Below, one piece after another: positions 9,505 through 17,558 of a stretch of 55,705 nt of DNA. Origin of the DNA: Dehalococcoidia bacterium (GTDB lineage: Bacteria; Chloroflexota; Dehalococcoidia; Lucifugimonadales; UBA1123); NCBI GenBank assembly GCA_009838465.1, contig VXRN01000051.1, positions 1,433 to 57,137 of the forward strand, given 5' to 3'. A program made the translations under genes and the position numbers. The notes under the pieces were generated by a model. It was not told the origin of the DNA and made no database searches. It saw only the letters and a program-made list of their open reading frames with translations. The first letter of the stretch is position 1; the number at the start of each line of letters is the position of its first letter.

Positions 9505-10644
9505 TTAACCTCCGGCCTTGGGGATTAGCGCGTCAACAACCCAACGTCCATCCGGCCCAGGGCCAGCGCTAAGCTGGCCGCCGAGCAGGGACACTCGTTC
9601 AGTCATGCCGACGATTCCATACCCGGAGCCGAGGCGCGCGCCGGGCCTGGCGGGATCGCCGTCATCGGTGACAATCAGGCGAACCACTTCGGCGGTTCCA
9701 TTGACGTTGACCGTGATTCGGCTCGCGCGGCGGGCATACTTTCGGGCATTGGTAATGGACTCCTGCGCAACTCGGAACAGACCCGCCTCCACCGACGCGC
9801 CGAGGTCATCCAACTCTCCCTCCAACCGCGCGCTGACCGGAATCTCTCCCGTGTTGGCGTTGGCGACCCGTTCGATATCGGAAACCGTATGACGCGACTC
9901 GATTGGCGCGTCGCTGTCCCGTAGAACACCGATGATTTGACGCATATCCTGAAGGCTTCTGGAGGCGGTCTCTTCTATTGTCGCCAAGGTTTCCAGCACG
10001 GTATCCGGGTTTGACTTCGCCACGGCGCGCCCGGCCTGGGCCTGTATGGCGATGGCGGTCATTCTGTGGGCGAGCGTGTCGTGCAACTCGCGGGCGATCT
10101 GGTGACGCTCTTTGAAACGCGACTCCCGGGCTCGCGCATAGCGCAATTCCGCCAAGTGTCGCATAGCCGCGCCACTCGAGACCGGCAAGCATATAACGAC
10201 GCCCTTGAGTATCATCCCCGTGAAATTGTCCGAAGGTATATTCCAGGCGATCATCCAGCAGACAGCCGCGACACCTAGGCCGAGCGCGATCTGGCGGCCC
10301 GGCGCCCAGCGCGTGAGAACGTGAGTCAACACAAGCAAGGTGAATGGGTTGACCAGAGGACTCTCGACATTGGTGACGAGCATTTCGAGGTGGAGCACTC
10401 CATAGCCGCCGAATGCTATGACGGTCGCCGGGAGCGGGTAGGCTCGCGCCCACGGAATCACCAGGGGCGCGACGATTGCGACACCGACCGCGACCGGACG
10501 CCAGCCTACGTCCGACCGCAAGAATCCCTCCAGCAGACTGGCGGCAACCAGCGCGAGCATTAGCAGCCAGTCTCTCCATGACTGTTCCGGGGGATCCAGG
10601 GCCAGAGGCAACTCCCACAGCCTTTGCAATGCGCCCGTAAACAT
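9505..10644 (-). CDS. DesK/LiaS-type sensor histidine kinase
   Basis: The 379-aa kinase has an N-terminal membrane domain of about five or six hydrophobic segments (residues ~25-165), a HisKA_3 dimerisation helix with the phospho-His in IARELHDTLAHRM, and a HATPase_c domain (N-box AQESITNARKYA, then VTDDGDP and GSGYGIVGM). There is no large extracellular sensor loop, which fits intramembrane-sensing kinases of the LiaS/DesK class. It precedes the response regulator by 3 nt. No Shine-Dalgarno is seen; a TAGACT -10 box lies 6 nt before the ATG, which suggests a leaderless mRNA. Confidence 0.92.
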   Translation of the reverse strand: MFTGALQRLWELPLALDPPEQSWRDWLLMLALVAASLLEGFLRSDVGWRPVAVGVAIVAPLVIPWARAYPLPATVIAFGGYGVLHLEMLVTNVESPLVNPFTLLVLTHVLTRWAPGRQIALGLGVAAVCWMIAWNIPSDNFTGMILKGVVICLPVSSGAAMRHLAELRYARARESRFKERHQIARELHDTLAHRMTAIAIQAQAGRAVAKSNPDTVLETLATIEETASRSLQDMRQIIGVLRDSDAPIESRHTVSDIERVANANTGEIPVSARLEGELDDLGASVEAGLFRVAQESITNARKYARRASRITVNVNGTAEVVRLIVTDDGDPARPGARLGSGYGIVGMTERVSLLGGQLSAGPGPDGRWVVDALIPKAGG

Positions 10645-10650
10645 GGCCGA

Positions 10651-10656
10651 AGTCTA
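10651..10656 (-). promoter_or_regulatory. Candidate -10 box of the kinase operon
   Basis: TAGACT on the minus strand ends exactly 6 nt before the ATG of the histidine kinase, placing the expected transcription start at the A of the ATG. The -35 region at the right spacing is poor. The remaining gap to 10900 probably carries the divergent promoter of the PspC cluster, which I could not place. Confidence 0.35.
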
Positions 10657-10900
10657 ACATACGGAGATCTCAGGCGCATTGGCCGAAAGTATGACCTGTG
10701 CCCCGTCCAATCGTCCGATCGGATTCCGGCCTTTCTCCTGATTCGCGGCAGGCTCCCCGCGTGTCAAGATTGCTTGTGCCCCCTACAGACTGAGTTGTGG
10801 CCTCGCCTCATCGGACGAGCGCCAAAGCGATTACAAGCTTGGAGAACCGCGAAACAACCTATGCTGATTACACAACCAATGCCAAACGGGAGAGGTTTGG

Positions 10901-11413
10901 ATGGCTCGACAAGCGCAGCGCCTACACAGAAGCCGCGACAGCCGACTACTATTCGGGGTCGCTGGCGGACTGGCCGAGTACTTCGACGTTGACCCCGTTC
11001 TGATTCGCATGGGGTGGATACTGCTGACGGTGGCCACAGTAGGGATCGCGTTGCTGTTCTACATCGTTCTGGCGATTATCACACCCAAGAACATACAGCC
11101 TGCATCCGGAGTAGTATCAGGGGAGGACGACATGGACGAGGAACCAAAAAATAGAAATATGGCTAGTAGAAATATCGCTAGAAACGCGCTTGGGATTGGG
11201 CTGGTAGTCGTCGGTGCTATCATACTACTCCACCAGTTGGAGGTGATTGGAGCGATACGATGGGACATCGTTTGGCCTGTGGGTATCGTGGTTCTGGGCA
11301 TCATCATCCTGAGACCCAACATAGCCGCGCTCCACAGCAGACTGCCGGTGTCCAGGACCAGACCAGTGGACGACAGCTCAGGCGAGAGTTCATCTATTGA
11401 GTCCAGGCACTGA
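10901..11413 (+). CDS. PspC-domain membrane protein (copy 1)
   Basis: This 170-aa protein starts with a PspC domain (LHRSRDSRLLFGVAGGLAEY, then a hydrophobic helix near residues 40-62). A LiaF/DUF5668-like pair of membrane helices follows (ALGIGLVVVGAIILL, then IVWPVGIVVLGIIIL). PspC proteins are inner-membrane partners of envelope-stress systems. A GGGAGAGG Shine-Dalgarno (10888-10895) sets the start. It heads a three-gene plus-strand cluster divergent from the two-component system, 6 nt before the LiaF-like gene, and is a clear paralogue of the gene at 12442. Confidence 0.85.
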   Translation: MARQAQRLHRSRDSRLLFGVAGGLAEYFDVDPVLIRMGWILLTVATVGIALLFYIVLAIITPKNIQPASGVVSGEDDMDEEPKNRNMASRNIARNALGIGLVVVGAIILLHQLEVIGAIRWDIVWPVGIVVLGIIILRPNIAALHSRLPVSRTRPVDDSSGESSSIESRH

Positions 11414-11419
11414 TCCGAG

Positions 11420-12367
11420 ATGGATTCAGTCTCGACAGACCGCAGGCGACGCGGCTCCTTCCTGGCAGGGTTTCTACTTATAGCGCTCGGCGCGCTTCTA
11501 CTGCTTACAACCACAGGAGCGGTGTCCTTCGGCATCTGGCTCGAGATCGTGGACTATTGGCCGGTGCTACTATTGCTGACCGGTATGGAGATCATCCTCG
11601 CGCGGCGCGCGCTTCTCATACGCGCGGGAGTTATCGCCGCGACCCTGGTGGCAGTAGTTGCAGCAGCGTACCTCTCAATGCCTGAGTACGATCCACCGGA
11701 GCCGCTGCGCACCGAGTATGTGGAGCCGCTGGGGGACGCCCGGAGACTGCACCTGAGCATGGCGTTCATCGGAGGCGATGTAGAGCTGACTTCGGACACA
11801 ACCTCTTCCGGTTCTTTCGCCAGACTTCTGGCGGCGGACTTCGGGAGCCGCCCCTCTCGCGTCATCCGCGAACAGTCAAATGGCGATGTCGAGTTCCATC
11901 TGGCATCGTCCGGGCCATTCCTCAGACATTCCAGCTACGATGGATACACCAGGCGGTTCAGCCTTCCCGTTGGATTGGCGGACTGGAATCTGGAGGTGTC
12001 TCCCGACGTGGAGATAGATATCGAAATCAGCGCCGGGGCAGCGGATCTGGCACTCGATCTTCGGGGTCTCAATGTACGCAATCTCGATGTCGAGGCTGGA
12101 GCGTCGGACATCAGAGTCCAGCTTCCCGCCAACATGGGGCAGACATACGTAGATATCGCTGCCGGAGCCACCGATGTCGAGCTCTTAGTACCGGATAATG
12201 TCGCCGCACACATAGACATAGCCTCGCCGTTGGGTTCAGCCTGGATTGACCCAGCCCGCTTCATGGAAATCGAGGATGACGTGTACCGGTCAGCCAACTA
12301 TTCTGATTCTCGGAATCGCGTCTGGGTGGATATTGAAGCCCTTTCCGCCAATGTCACCGTCAGATAA
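11420..12367 (+). CDS. LiaF-like membrane protein with toast-rack-type domain
   Basis: The 315-aa protein has two or three N-terminal helices (FLAGFLLIALGALLLLTT; ARRALLIRAGVIAATLVA) and a ~230-residue beta-rich extracytoplasmic part. Repeating aspartate-rich strands such as ISAGAADLALDLRGLNVRNL and VEAGASDIRVQLP resemble the stacked beta-helix (toast-rack / LiaF C-terminal) folds. In Firmicutes LiaF inhibits the LiaRS pathway; the position next to a LiaRS-like pair suggests a similar sensing or inhibitory role. The domain assignment is by sequence pattern, not alignment. Confidence 0.7.
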   Translation: MDSVSTDRRRRGSFLAGFLLIALGALLLLTTTGAVSFGIWLEIVDYWPVLLLLTGMEIILARRALLIRAGVIAATLVAVVAAAYLSMPEYDPPEPLRTEYVEPLGDARRLHLSMAFIGGDVELTSDTTSSGSFARLLAADFGSRPSRVIREQSNGDVEFHLASSGPFLRHSSYDGYTRRFSLPVGLADWNLEVSPDVEIDIEISAGAADLALDLRGLNVRNLDVEAGASDIRVQLPANMGQTYVDIAAGATDVELLVPDNVAAHIDIASPLGSAWIDPARFMEIEDDVYRSANYSDSRNRVWVDIEALSANVTVR

Positions 12368-12441
12368 GCTCCGCGCCGCTCTGCCCTTGCCCATCCGGGC
12401 ATTGTGATATGCTTAGTTGACCGTTGAGCAGGAGGAATTGG

Positions 12442-12879
12442 ATGGTTCAACAAGCGCGGCAACTCCATAGAAGTCAAGACAACCGGTTCCTATTTGGAGT
12501 GGCGGGCGGACTGGCCGAGTACTTCGATGTCGAGCCTGTCCTGGTTCGTGTGGGATGGGTACTGCTGACGATAGCGACGGCGGGAATCGCAGCGTTGGCG
12601 TACATTGTAATGGCGATATTCACGCCGGATAGCGGGCGTCAGCAAATAGAGTTCACAAGCGAGCCGTCGAGCGATTCCCGTGCCGGCATAGTCGAATCCG
12701 ACCGCCCGTCAAAGAGACATATCCTCAGGAATATACTCGGGGTTGGGCTGATAGTAGCCGGTATGATCATACTGCTCGGGAATCTGGGGGTGTTTGGTTC
12801 GATACCATGGGAAATCGTTTGGCCTGTGGCGATTTCGCTTCTGGGGGTGGTCATCCTGCTGCCCTCAATTCGGCGCTGA
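12442..12879 (+). CDS. PspC-domain membrane protein (copy 2)
   Basis: The ATG at 12442 has an AGGAGG Shine-Dalgarno at 12430-12435; an in-frame TTG at 12424 lies upstream of that site and is unlikely to be used. The 145-aa protein matches copy 1 almost throughout: LFGVAGGLAEYFDVEPVLVR at the N-terminus and IVWPVAISLLGVVILLPSI at the C-terminus. The two PspC genes therefore arose by duplication around the LiaF-like gene. A TGATATGCT extended -10 lies about 25 nt upstream, so it may have its own promoter. It sits 6 nt before nadD. Confidence 0.85.
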   Translation: MVQQARQLHRSQDNRFLFGVAGGLAEYFDVEPVLVRVGWVLLTIATAGIAALAYIVMAIFTPDSGRQQIEFTSEPSSDSRAGIVESDRPSKRHILRNILGVGLIVAGMIILLGNLGVFGSIPWEIVWPVAISLLGVVILLPSIRR

Positions 12880-12885
12880 GCATTC

Positions 12886-13542
12886 ATGAACGCATCCTCG
12901 GCGCGCCGGAGTAACCTCGTATCTTCGTTGAAGATAGGCATACTCGGCGGTACGTTCGACCCCATTCACGAGGGGCACCTGGCGATAGCGGAGTCCGCGC
13001 GCGTATGCCTGAATCTGTACAAGGTGATATTCATTCCGGCCGGACGCCCCTGGCTAAAGTCCGACCGTCGCGTTACCAGTCCGGACCACAGGCTCGCGAT
13101 GGTGGAACTGGCTACCCGGGACAACCCACACTTCGAGGTCTCGGACATCGAGATAGAGCGCCCCGGCCCCACATACACCGTGGACACGCTCTCGGAACTG
13201 CGCCAGAGTATGGCAGAAGGTTCAGAACTGTATCTCATCTTGGGCATGGACTCGATACGCGAGCTGGTCCACTGGCATCGGCCCGACCTTATCTTCGAGA
13301 TGTGCGTGGTGGTTGCCGTCTCCCGGCCCGGCGTCGCGAACGTCTCGATTCCGGAACTGGAACGCAAATTCCCTTCCTCCACAGACAGGCTCAAGATAAT
13401 AGACGGGCCGATGGTGGACACGAGCGCGACGGAGATCCGCCTCCACGCAGGCGGAAACACGCCGCTTTGCGGTTTGCCGGATTCCGTGCGCGACTACATC
13501 TATGAACACGCGCTATACACTGAACAGTATGTAACACCCTGA
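12886..13542 (+). CDS. nadD: Nicotinate-nucleotide adenylyltransferase
   Basis: NadD converts nicotinate mononucleotide and ATP to deamido-NAD, the penultimate step of NAD synthesis. The 218-aa protein has the nucleotidyltransferase signature GGTFDPIHEGHL near residue 21, the PAGRPWLK loop, and the C-terminal DTSATEIR (ISSTxIR-type) motif. The protein from the ATG at 12886 has a ~15-residue N-terminal extension; the TTG at about 12928 would give a core-length product. It is unusual to find it without obgE/rsfS nearby. Confidence 0.92.
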   Translation: MNASSARRSNLVSSLKIGILGGTFDPIHEGHLAIAESARVCLNLYKVIFIPAGRPWLKSDRRVTSPDHRLAMVELATRDNPHFEVSDIEIERPGPTYTVDTLSELRQSMAEGSELYLILGMDSIRELVHWHRPDLIFEMCVVVAVSRPGVANVSIPELERKFPSSTDRLKIIDGPMVDTSATEIRLHAGGNTPLCGLPDSVRDYIYEHALYTEQYVTP

Positions 13543-13636
13543 CTCAACCCCCCCCAATCTCAACCGGACGCGCAGTCGAATACCAGCGCTCCGCCATCGC
13601 GTTCCATCTCTCGCACCATGCGCTTGACCAGTTTTC

Positions 13637-13650
13637 TTAGGGTTCCCTAA
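13637..13650. promoter_or_regulatory. Short perfect palindrome upstream of the permease gene
   Basis: TTAGGG-TT-CCCTAA is a 14-nt perfect inverted repeat about 140 nt before the AI-2E-type permease. It could be an operator half-site pair or chance; no regulator can be assigned. The gap also contains a short C-run (near 13550) and otherwise nothing I recognise. Confidence 0.25.
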
Positions 13651-13790
13651 ACACACACATCCCCCGACAGAAATCGTGTTATGCTGTCATGGCTGAATTC
13701 GCCCTTTAGCATTGCCGACAGGCCTGTCGCGGCCAAGGATCCGGACGAACTCAGGAAGTATCGCGCAATAATGCGCACAAGGGGATACGC

Positions 13791-14957
13791 ATGACCTCTC
13801 CTCCTACAGAACAGCCATCCCTGTGGATGAAGTGGCGTCTCCCAGGTCTCGTTACGGTCGGCGTCCTGATAGTGGCATTCATTCTGTACTCCGCGCTCGG
13901 AGCGCTTCTGCCAATCATCATTAGCGTCATCGTCGCCGAGGTACTCTTTCCCATCGTCTCTTTCATCGAAAGGCAGCTGCCCGGTCGAGAGCGTTACCCG
14001 CGAGCTGCGAGGATATTCTCGATTGCGGTAATATACGTCGCCTTCCTCGCCATTGTAGTCGCTCTGATCATTCTGACGATTCCGCCCATAGTCCAGGAGG
14101 CGCGAGATTTCGTCGAAACGGTCCCGCAGATATACGAGGACGTCAAAGCCACTATTGAAGAGTTGTCCGAGGAGTACAACCAGCAGGTCCCTGACGAGAT
14201 CAAGGCGCAGGTCGAGGAGTGGGCCCAGTCTCTGGGCGGTGCGCTGGGGAGCGCGGCGCTGAGCATAGGAACCAGGACTCTGAGCACATTGGCCGGAACG
14301 GTATCGCTTCTGTTCGGTTTGGCGATAGTCCCGTTCCTGCTGTTCTACCTGCTCAAGGACAAGGAGGAACTGCTCGACGGGATATACTCCATCCTGCCCC
14401 AGAACGTGTCCAGGCACACGCACAACGTTCTCTCCCTCATCCACGGCGTTATCGGTTCCTACGTGCGCGCGCAGGTCATCAGCGCCGCCATAGTGGGCGG
14501 ATTCGTATTCCTCGGTCTGTGGGCCCTGGACATAAAGTTCGCGCTCACGCTCGGCCTACTCGCCGGGCTGCTCGGCCTCATTCCCATCATCGGCGCTTTC
14601 ATCGGCGCGGCTCCCGCGCTGCTGGTCGCGCTTGCCACTGATCCGTCCAAGCTGATATGGGTCGTGCTACTGTTCATCGTCGTCCAGTTTATCGAGAGCA
14701 ACATAATCTCCCCAAGAATACAGGGCAGCGCGGTCAGGCTTCATCCCATCTTCATAATGGGAACATTGGTGGTAGCCAGCAGCATAGGGGGACTCTGGGG
14801 CGTGCTCATTGGTGTTCCGGTGGTAGCTGCTTCCAGGGACGTGTTCGTCTATTTCTACAAAGAGTGGAGCGGCGGCGCAGAATCCGTGGAGCAGTCCGAG
14901 ACCGAAGAAGAGAACACGGATGAAGAAATCGCGGAAGCGCCGACTTCCAACTCGTGA
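13791..14957 (+). CDS. AI-2E family transporter (YdiK/PerM/TqsA-like)
   Basis: This 388-aa integral membrane protein has the family layout: two N-terminal helices (residues ~17-60), a third helix near 75-100 (AVIYVAFLAIVVALIILTI), an amphipathic charged region (~105-170), and five more helices with the conserved FxxPxxxLL...KD segment (IVPFLLFYLLKD) and the GLLAGLLGLIPIIGAFIGA signature. The tail is acidic (about 25 residues rich in Glu). Family members export AI-2 or act as Na+/H+ antiporters; the substrate here is unknown. An AAGGGGA site precedes the ATG. Confidence 0.9.
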   Translation: MTSPPTEQPSLWMKWRLPGLVTVGVLIVAFILYSALGALLPIIISVIVAEVLFPIVSFIERQLPGRERYPRAARIFSIAVIYVAFLAIVVALIILTIPPIVQEARDFVETVPQIYEDVKATIEELSEEYNQQVPDEIKAQVEEWAQSLGGALGSAALSIGTRTLSTLAGTVSLLFGLAIVPFLLFYLLKDKEELLDGIYSILPQNVSRHTHNVLSLIHGVIGSYVRAQVISAAIVGGFVFLGLWALDIKFALTLGLLAGLLGLIPIIGAFIGAAPALLVALATDPSKLIWVVLLFIVVQFIESNIISPRIQGSAVRLHPIFIMGTLVVASSIGGLWGVLIGVPVVAASRDVFVYFYKEWSGGAESVEQSETEEENTDEEIAEAPTSNS

Positions 14958-15035
14958 CCTTTATTTGGAAAAATCCCCTCTCCCTTGATTGGTGATGGTG
15001 ATTGATCTCTATACATTTATGACGGAGGCCCAAAC

Positions 15036-15818
15036 ATGAGATGGATCAGATACCAGTACGGTGGCAGGGTAAGTTACGGCATACTGGAAGATGAGCAGGT
15101 GGAGGAGGTCTCCGGGTCTCCGTTCGGCGAATACAGTAGGACAGGACATCGCTTCCCTCTAACGGCGGTCCAGATCAGAATCCCGTTCGAACCCCTAACC
15201 TTCTACGCGGCGGGAATAAACTACGAAGAACACGTTCGTGAAGCCGCCGCTCTTCTCGGACGCGAGCCGGATCTGCCCGAAAAGGCGGACATCGGCTACC
15301 GCGCCAACAACGCGCTCATCGCGCACGGCGAGCCGATAGTCATCCCCAAAGACGCCACCGAGCGCGTCCAGTACGAGGGTGAGCTCGTGGCGGTCATCGG
15401 CAAACAGGTCAAGCGCGTGTCCGAAGACGAAGCCTTAGACTGCATACTCGGATACACTATCGGCAACGATGTCAGTGAACGCACATGGCAGGCGAACGAC
15501 CGTACTCTCTGGCGCGCCAAGAACACCGACACCTTCAAGCCCATGGGCCCCTGGATAGAGACCAATGTCGAACTCGACAGCCTCCAGACAACCGTGAGAG
15601 TCAACGGCAATGCCGTCTCCCAGTTCCCTACGAACAACATGATCTTCGGCGTTGCACACTACATCAGCGAGATGACCAGATATCTGACGCTCTACCCGGG
15701 CGACATGGTATGGATGGGGACGGACGGAGCAACAGAAAACATCAAGGCCGGCGACACCGTGGACGTCGAAATATCCGGCATCGGAACGCTCAGCAACCCC
15801 GTCATAGCCGAGGAGTAA
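15036..15818 (+). CDS. Fumarylacetoacetate hydrolase family protein
   Basis: This 260-aa FAH-fold enzyme contains the catalytic/metal region YAAGINYEEHVREA, the YEGELVAVIGK motif with metal-binding Glu residues, GYTIGNDVSERTWQ, FKPMGPWI, and GDMVWMGTDGA. Relatives act as 2-keto-4-pentenoate hydratases, acylpyruvases, oxaloacetate decarboxylases or sugar-acid dehydratases, so the exact reaction is uncertain. The phosphotriesterase-family gene follows 9 nt later, indicating an operon in which a lactone or ester might be opened and the product then processed. It is preceded by a GGAGG Shine-Dalgarno. Confidence 0.85.
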   Translation: MRWIRYQYGGRVSYGILEDEQVEEVSGSPFGEYSRTGHRFPLTAVQIRIPFEPLTFYAAGINYEEHVREAAALLGREPDLPEKADIGYRANNALIAHGEPIVIPKDATERVQYEGELVAVIGKQVKRVSEDEALDCILGYTIGNDVSERTWQANDRTLWRAKNTDTFKPMGPWIETNVELDSLQTTVRVNGNAVSQFPTNNMIFGVAHYISEMTRYLTLYPGDMVWMGTDGATENIKAGDTVDVEISGIGTLSNPVIAEE

Positions 15819-15827
15819 GAACGCGAT

Positions 15828-16784
15828 ATGGTGACGATTAACTCCGTACTTGGACCCCTGAACACCGCCGACCTGGGTTTCACCCTGTCGCACGAACACG
15901 TGATAGTCACGTCCGCCGGAATCCAGTACGTCTATCCCGAATTCATAGACCGCGCGGGTTCCATCGAGCGCGGAATAGCCGACCTGAGTACCGCCTACTC
16001 CGAGGGCCTGCGCACCATCATTGACGTTTCCACGATAGACCTCGGACGCGATATTCGACTGCTGGAGCAGGTCTCCCGTGAGTCCGGCGTCAACATCATC
16101 TGCGCCACAGGAACCTGGCGCGACATACCCAGGGTCTTTTGGACATCAACGCCCGATATGATTGCCCCGCTCTACATCCGTGAAATAGAGGAAGGTATCG
16201 AGAATACCGGCATAAAGGCGGGGATAATCAAGGTCGCCAACGATATGGGCGGCGTGACCGAGGAGGGTGAAATTATCCTGCGCGCCGCCGCCCGTGCTCA
16301 GATAGCAACGGACGTACCTATTTCTACTCACACCTGGGCGCCCGAGCGCGTCGGCGAACAGCAGGTCGCGATCTTCGAGGACGAGGGCGTTGATCTCAAC
16401 CGCGTTTACGTCGGCCACTCCAACGACACCACCGACACCGAGTACCTCATCGGCCTCTTGGAGAAAGGCGTCTGGATCGGACTGGACAGGTATCCGGGCA
16501 GGAAGACCGAACTCACCCCCGACTGGGAGGGCCGCACCGAGACCGCCTGGAAGCTCATACAGGCAGGCTGGAGCCGCCGCATAATGCTCGGACACGACTG
16601 GTCCGTAACTCTCAGCATAGCCAGCCAGGAGATGCAGGAACAGCGTCACCAGCACAACCCCGACGGCTACCTGTTCATAACCCGCCGAGTCATCCCGCGC
16701 CTGAAGGAACTCGGCGCGACGGACGAGGACGTCAACAACATCTTCGTGGACAACCCCCGCCGCTTTTTCGAGGGCAGGCAGTAG
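15828..16784 (+). CDS. Phosphotriesterase-family (PTE-like) lactonase/hydrolase
   Basis: This 318-aa TIM-barrel hydrolase has the binuclear metal ligands of the PTE family: HxH in LSHEHVIV, a bridging Lys in AGIIKVANDMGG, His in ISTHTWAP, His in VYVGHSNDTTD, and Asp in MLGHDWSVT. Members are usually lactonases, with phosphotriesterase activity promiscuous. It is co-transcribed with the upstream FAH gene. A GC-rich hairpin 40 nt downstream probably ends the transcript. The metal site looks intact, so an active enzyme is expected; the substrate is inferred to be a lactone. Confidence 0.85.
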   Translation: MVTINSVLGPLNTADLGFTLSHEHVIVTSAGIQYVYPEFIDRAGSIERGIADLSTAYSEGLRTIIDVSTIDLGRDIRLLEQVSRESGVNIICATGTWRDIPRVFWTSTPDMIAPLYIREIEEGIENTGIKAGIIKVANDMGGVTEEGEIILRAAARAQIATDVPISTHTWAPERVGEQQVAIFEDEGVDLNRVYVGHSNDTTDTEYLIGLLEKGVWIGLDRYPGRKTELTPDWEGRTETAWKLIQAGWSRRIMLGHDWSVTLSIASQEMQEQRHQHNPDGYLFITRRVIPRLKELGATDEDVNNIFVDNPRRFFEGRQ

Positions 16785-16824
16785 CCATTGGCGGCACAAG
16801 ATGAGATATAAGACCAAATCAAAA

Positions 16825-16850
16825 GCGGGGCCCCGCAAGCGAGACCCCGC
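16825..16850 (+). terminator. Hairpin after the FAH/PTE operon
   Basis: GCGGGG (16825-16830) pairs with CCCCGC (16845-16850), and the stem can be extended inward with two mismatches. There is no U-run on the plus strand; a short T-run follows on the minus strand. The rest of 16785-17042 contains no gene I can support. Confidence 0.45.
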
Positions 16851-17042
16851 CACTGCTTAGAGGCGTCCCGGGGAACACCTACCCGGAGCACCTCCTGCTA
16901 CTACTATCCAACTGCGTAACCTCCTTTCCAGGGACACTTCCAGAGACTTTCATCTACCGCCTCCCTAATCCCTGTCGGCTATTATATGATGAAACTCCCA
17001 ATTATGAAAACCTAATCTAAAACCTCCGAGGCGTAGATCAGC

Positions 17043-17426
17043 ATGATAGGACACATGAACGGCGTCATCATCTGGACCGGCGACCTGCCTCGCCTCAGGG
17101 AGTTCTACTGCGTAACGCTGGGAATGGAACCCCACTCCGAGCGCCCCTACTTCGTCTCGTTCAAGTGGGGAGGACTGAGGTTCGCCATCGGCAGCCACGA
17201 CCAGGTGAGCGGCCAGGCCAGGGACCCCCATCGCATCATGGTCAACTTCGACGTGGACGACGTACACGCCCTGTACCAGGAACTTGCCGATAGGGGAGTC
17301 GAGTTCATACGCGCGCCGGAAAAGGAGCACTGGGGAGGTTGGGTAGCGTCCTTCCTCGACCCGGACGGCAACATAGTCCAGGTACTCGAACAGCCCCCCG
17401 AACGAAAGGGCGAGCCTATCCCCTGA
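17043..17426 (+). CDS. VOC (glyoxalase/bleomycin-resistance) superfamily protein
   Basis: The 127-aa protein has one vicinal-oxygen-chelate unit: HMNGVIIWTGDLPRLREFY at the start, a central NFDVDDVHALYQELADRG helix, and SFLDPDGNIVQVLEQ at the end with the conserved metal-binding Glu. VOC proteins include dioxygenases, epimerases and antibiotic-resistance proteins; nothing here distinguishes them. It is a single-gene unit between the FAH/PTE operon and the convergent dehydratase-like gene, in a catabolic neighbourhood, so a dioxygenase or isomerase role is plausible. Confidence 0.8.
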   Translation: MIGHMNGVIIWTGDLPRLREFYCVTLGMEPHSERPYFVSFKWGGLRFAIGSHDQVSGQARDPHRIMVNFDVDDVHALYQELADRGVEFIRAPEKEHWGGWVASFLDPDGNIVQVLEQPPERKGEPIP

Positions 17427-17449
17427 CCACATGCGACCACCCGCCTGCT

Positions 17450-17553
17450 CCCCTCTCCCTCAAGGGATCACAAGGGTAGGCAAACATACAGTCAGCTATG
17501 AATACTGGTGAATAAACCCCCTCTCCCTCAGAGAGAGGGCTGGGGTGAGGGTG
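17450..17553 (+). repeat. Dispersed CCCTCTCCCT...GGTGAGGGTG repeat, copy A
   Basis: A half-copy (CCCCTCTCCCTCAAGG, then CAAGGGTAGGCAAACATA) is followed by a full hairpin-forming copy at 17517-17553: CCCCTCTCCCT, GAGAGAGGGC and TGGGGTGAGGGTG. The same composite recurs near 25413 and 41227. Confidence 0.85.
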
Positions 17554-17558
17554 AAAAC

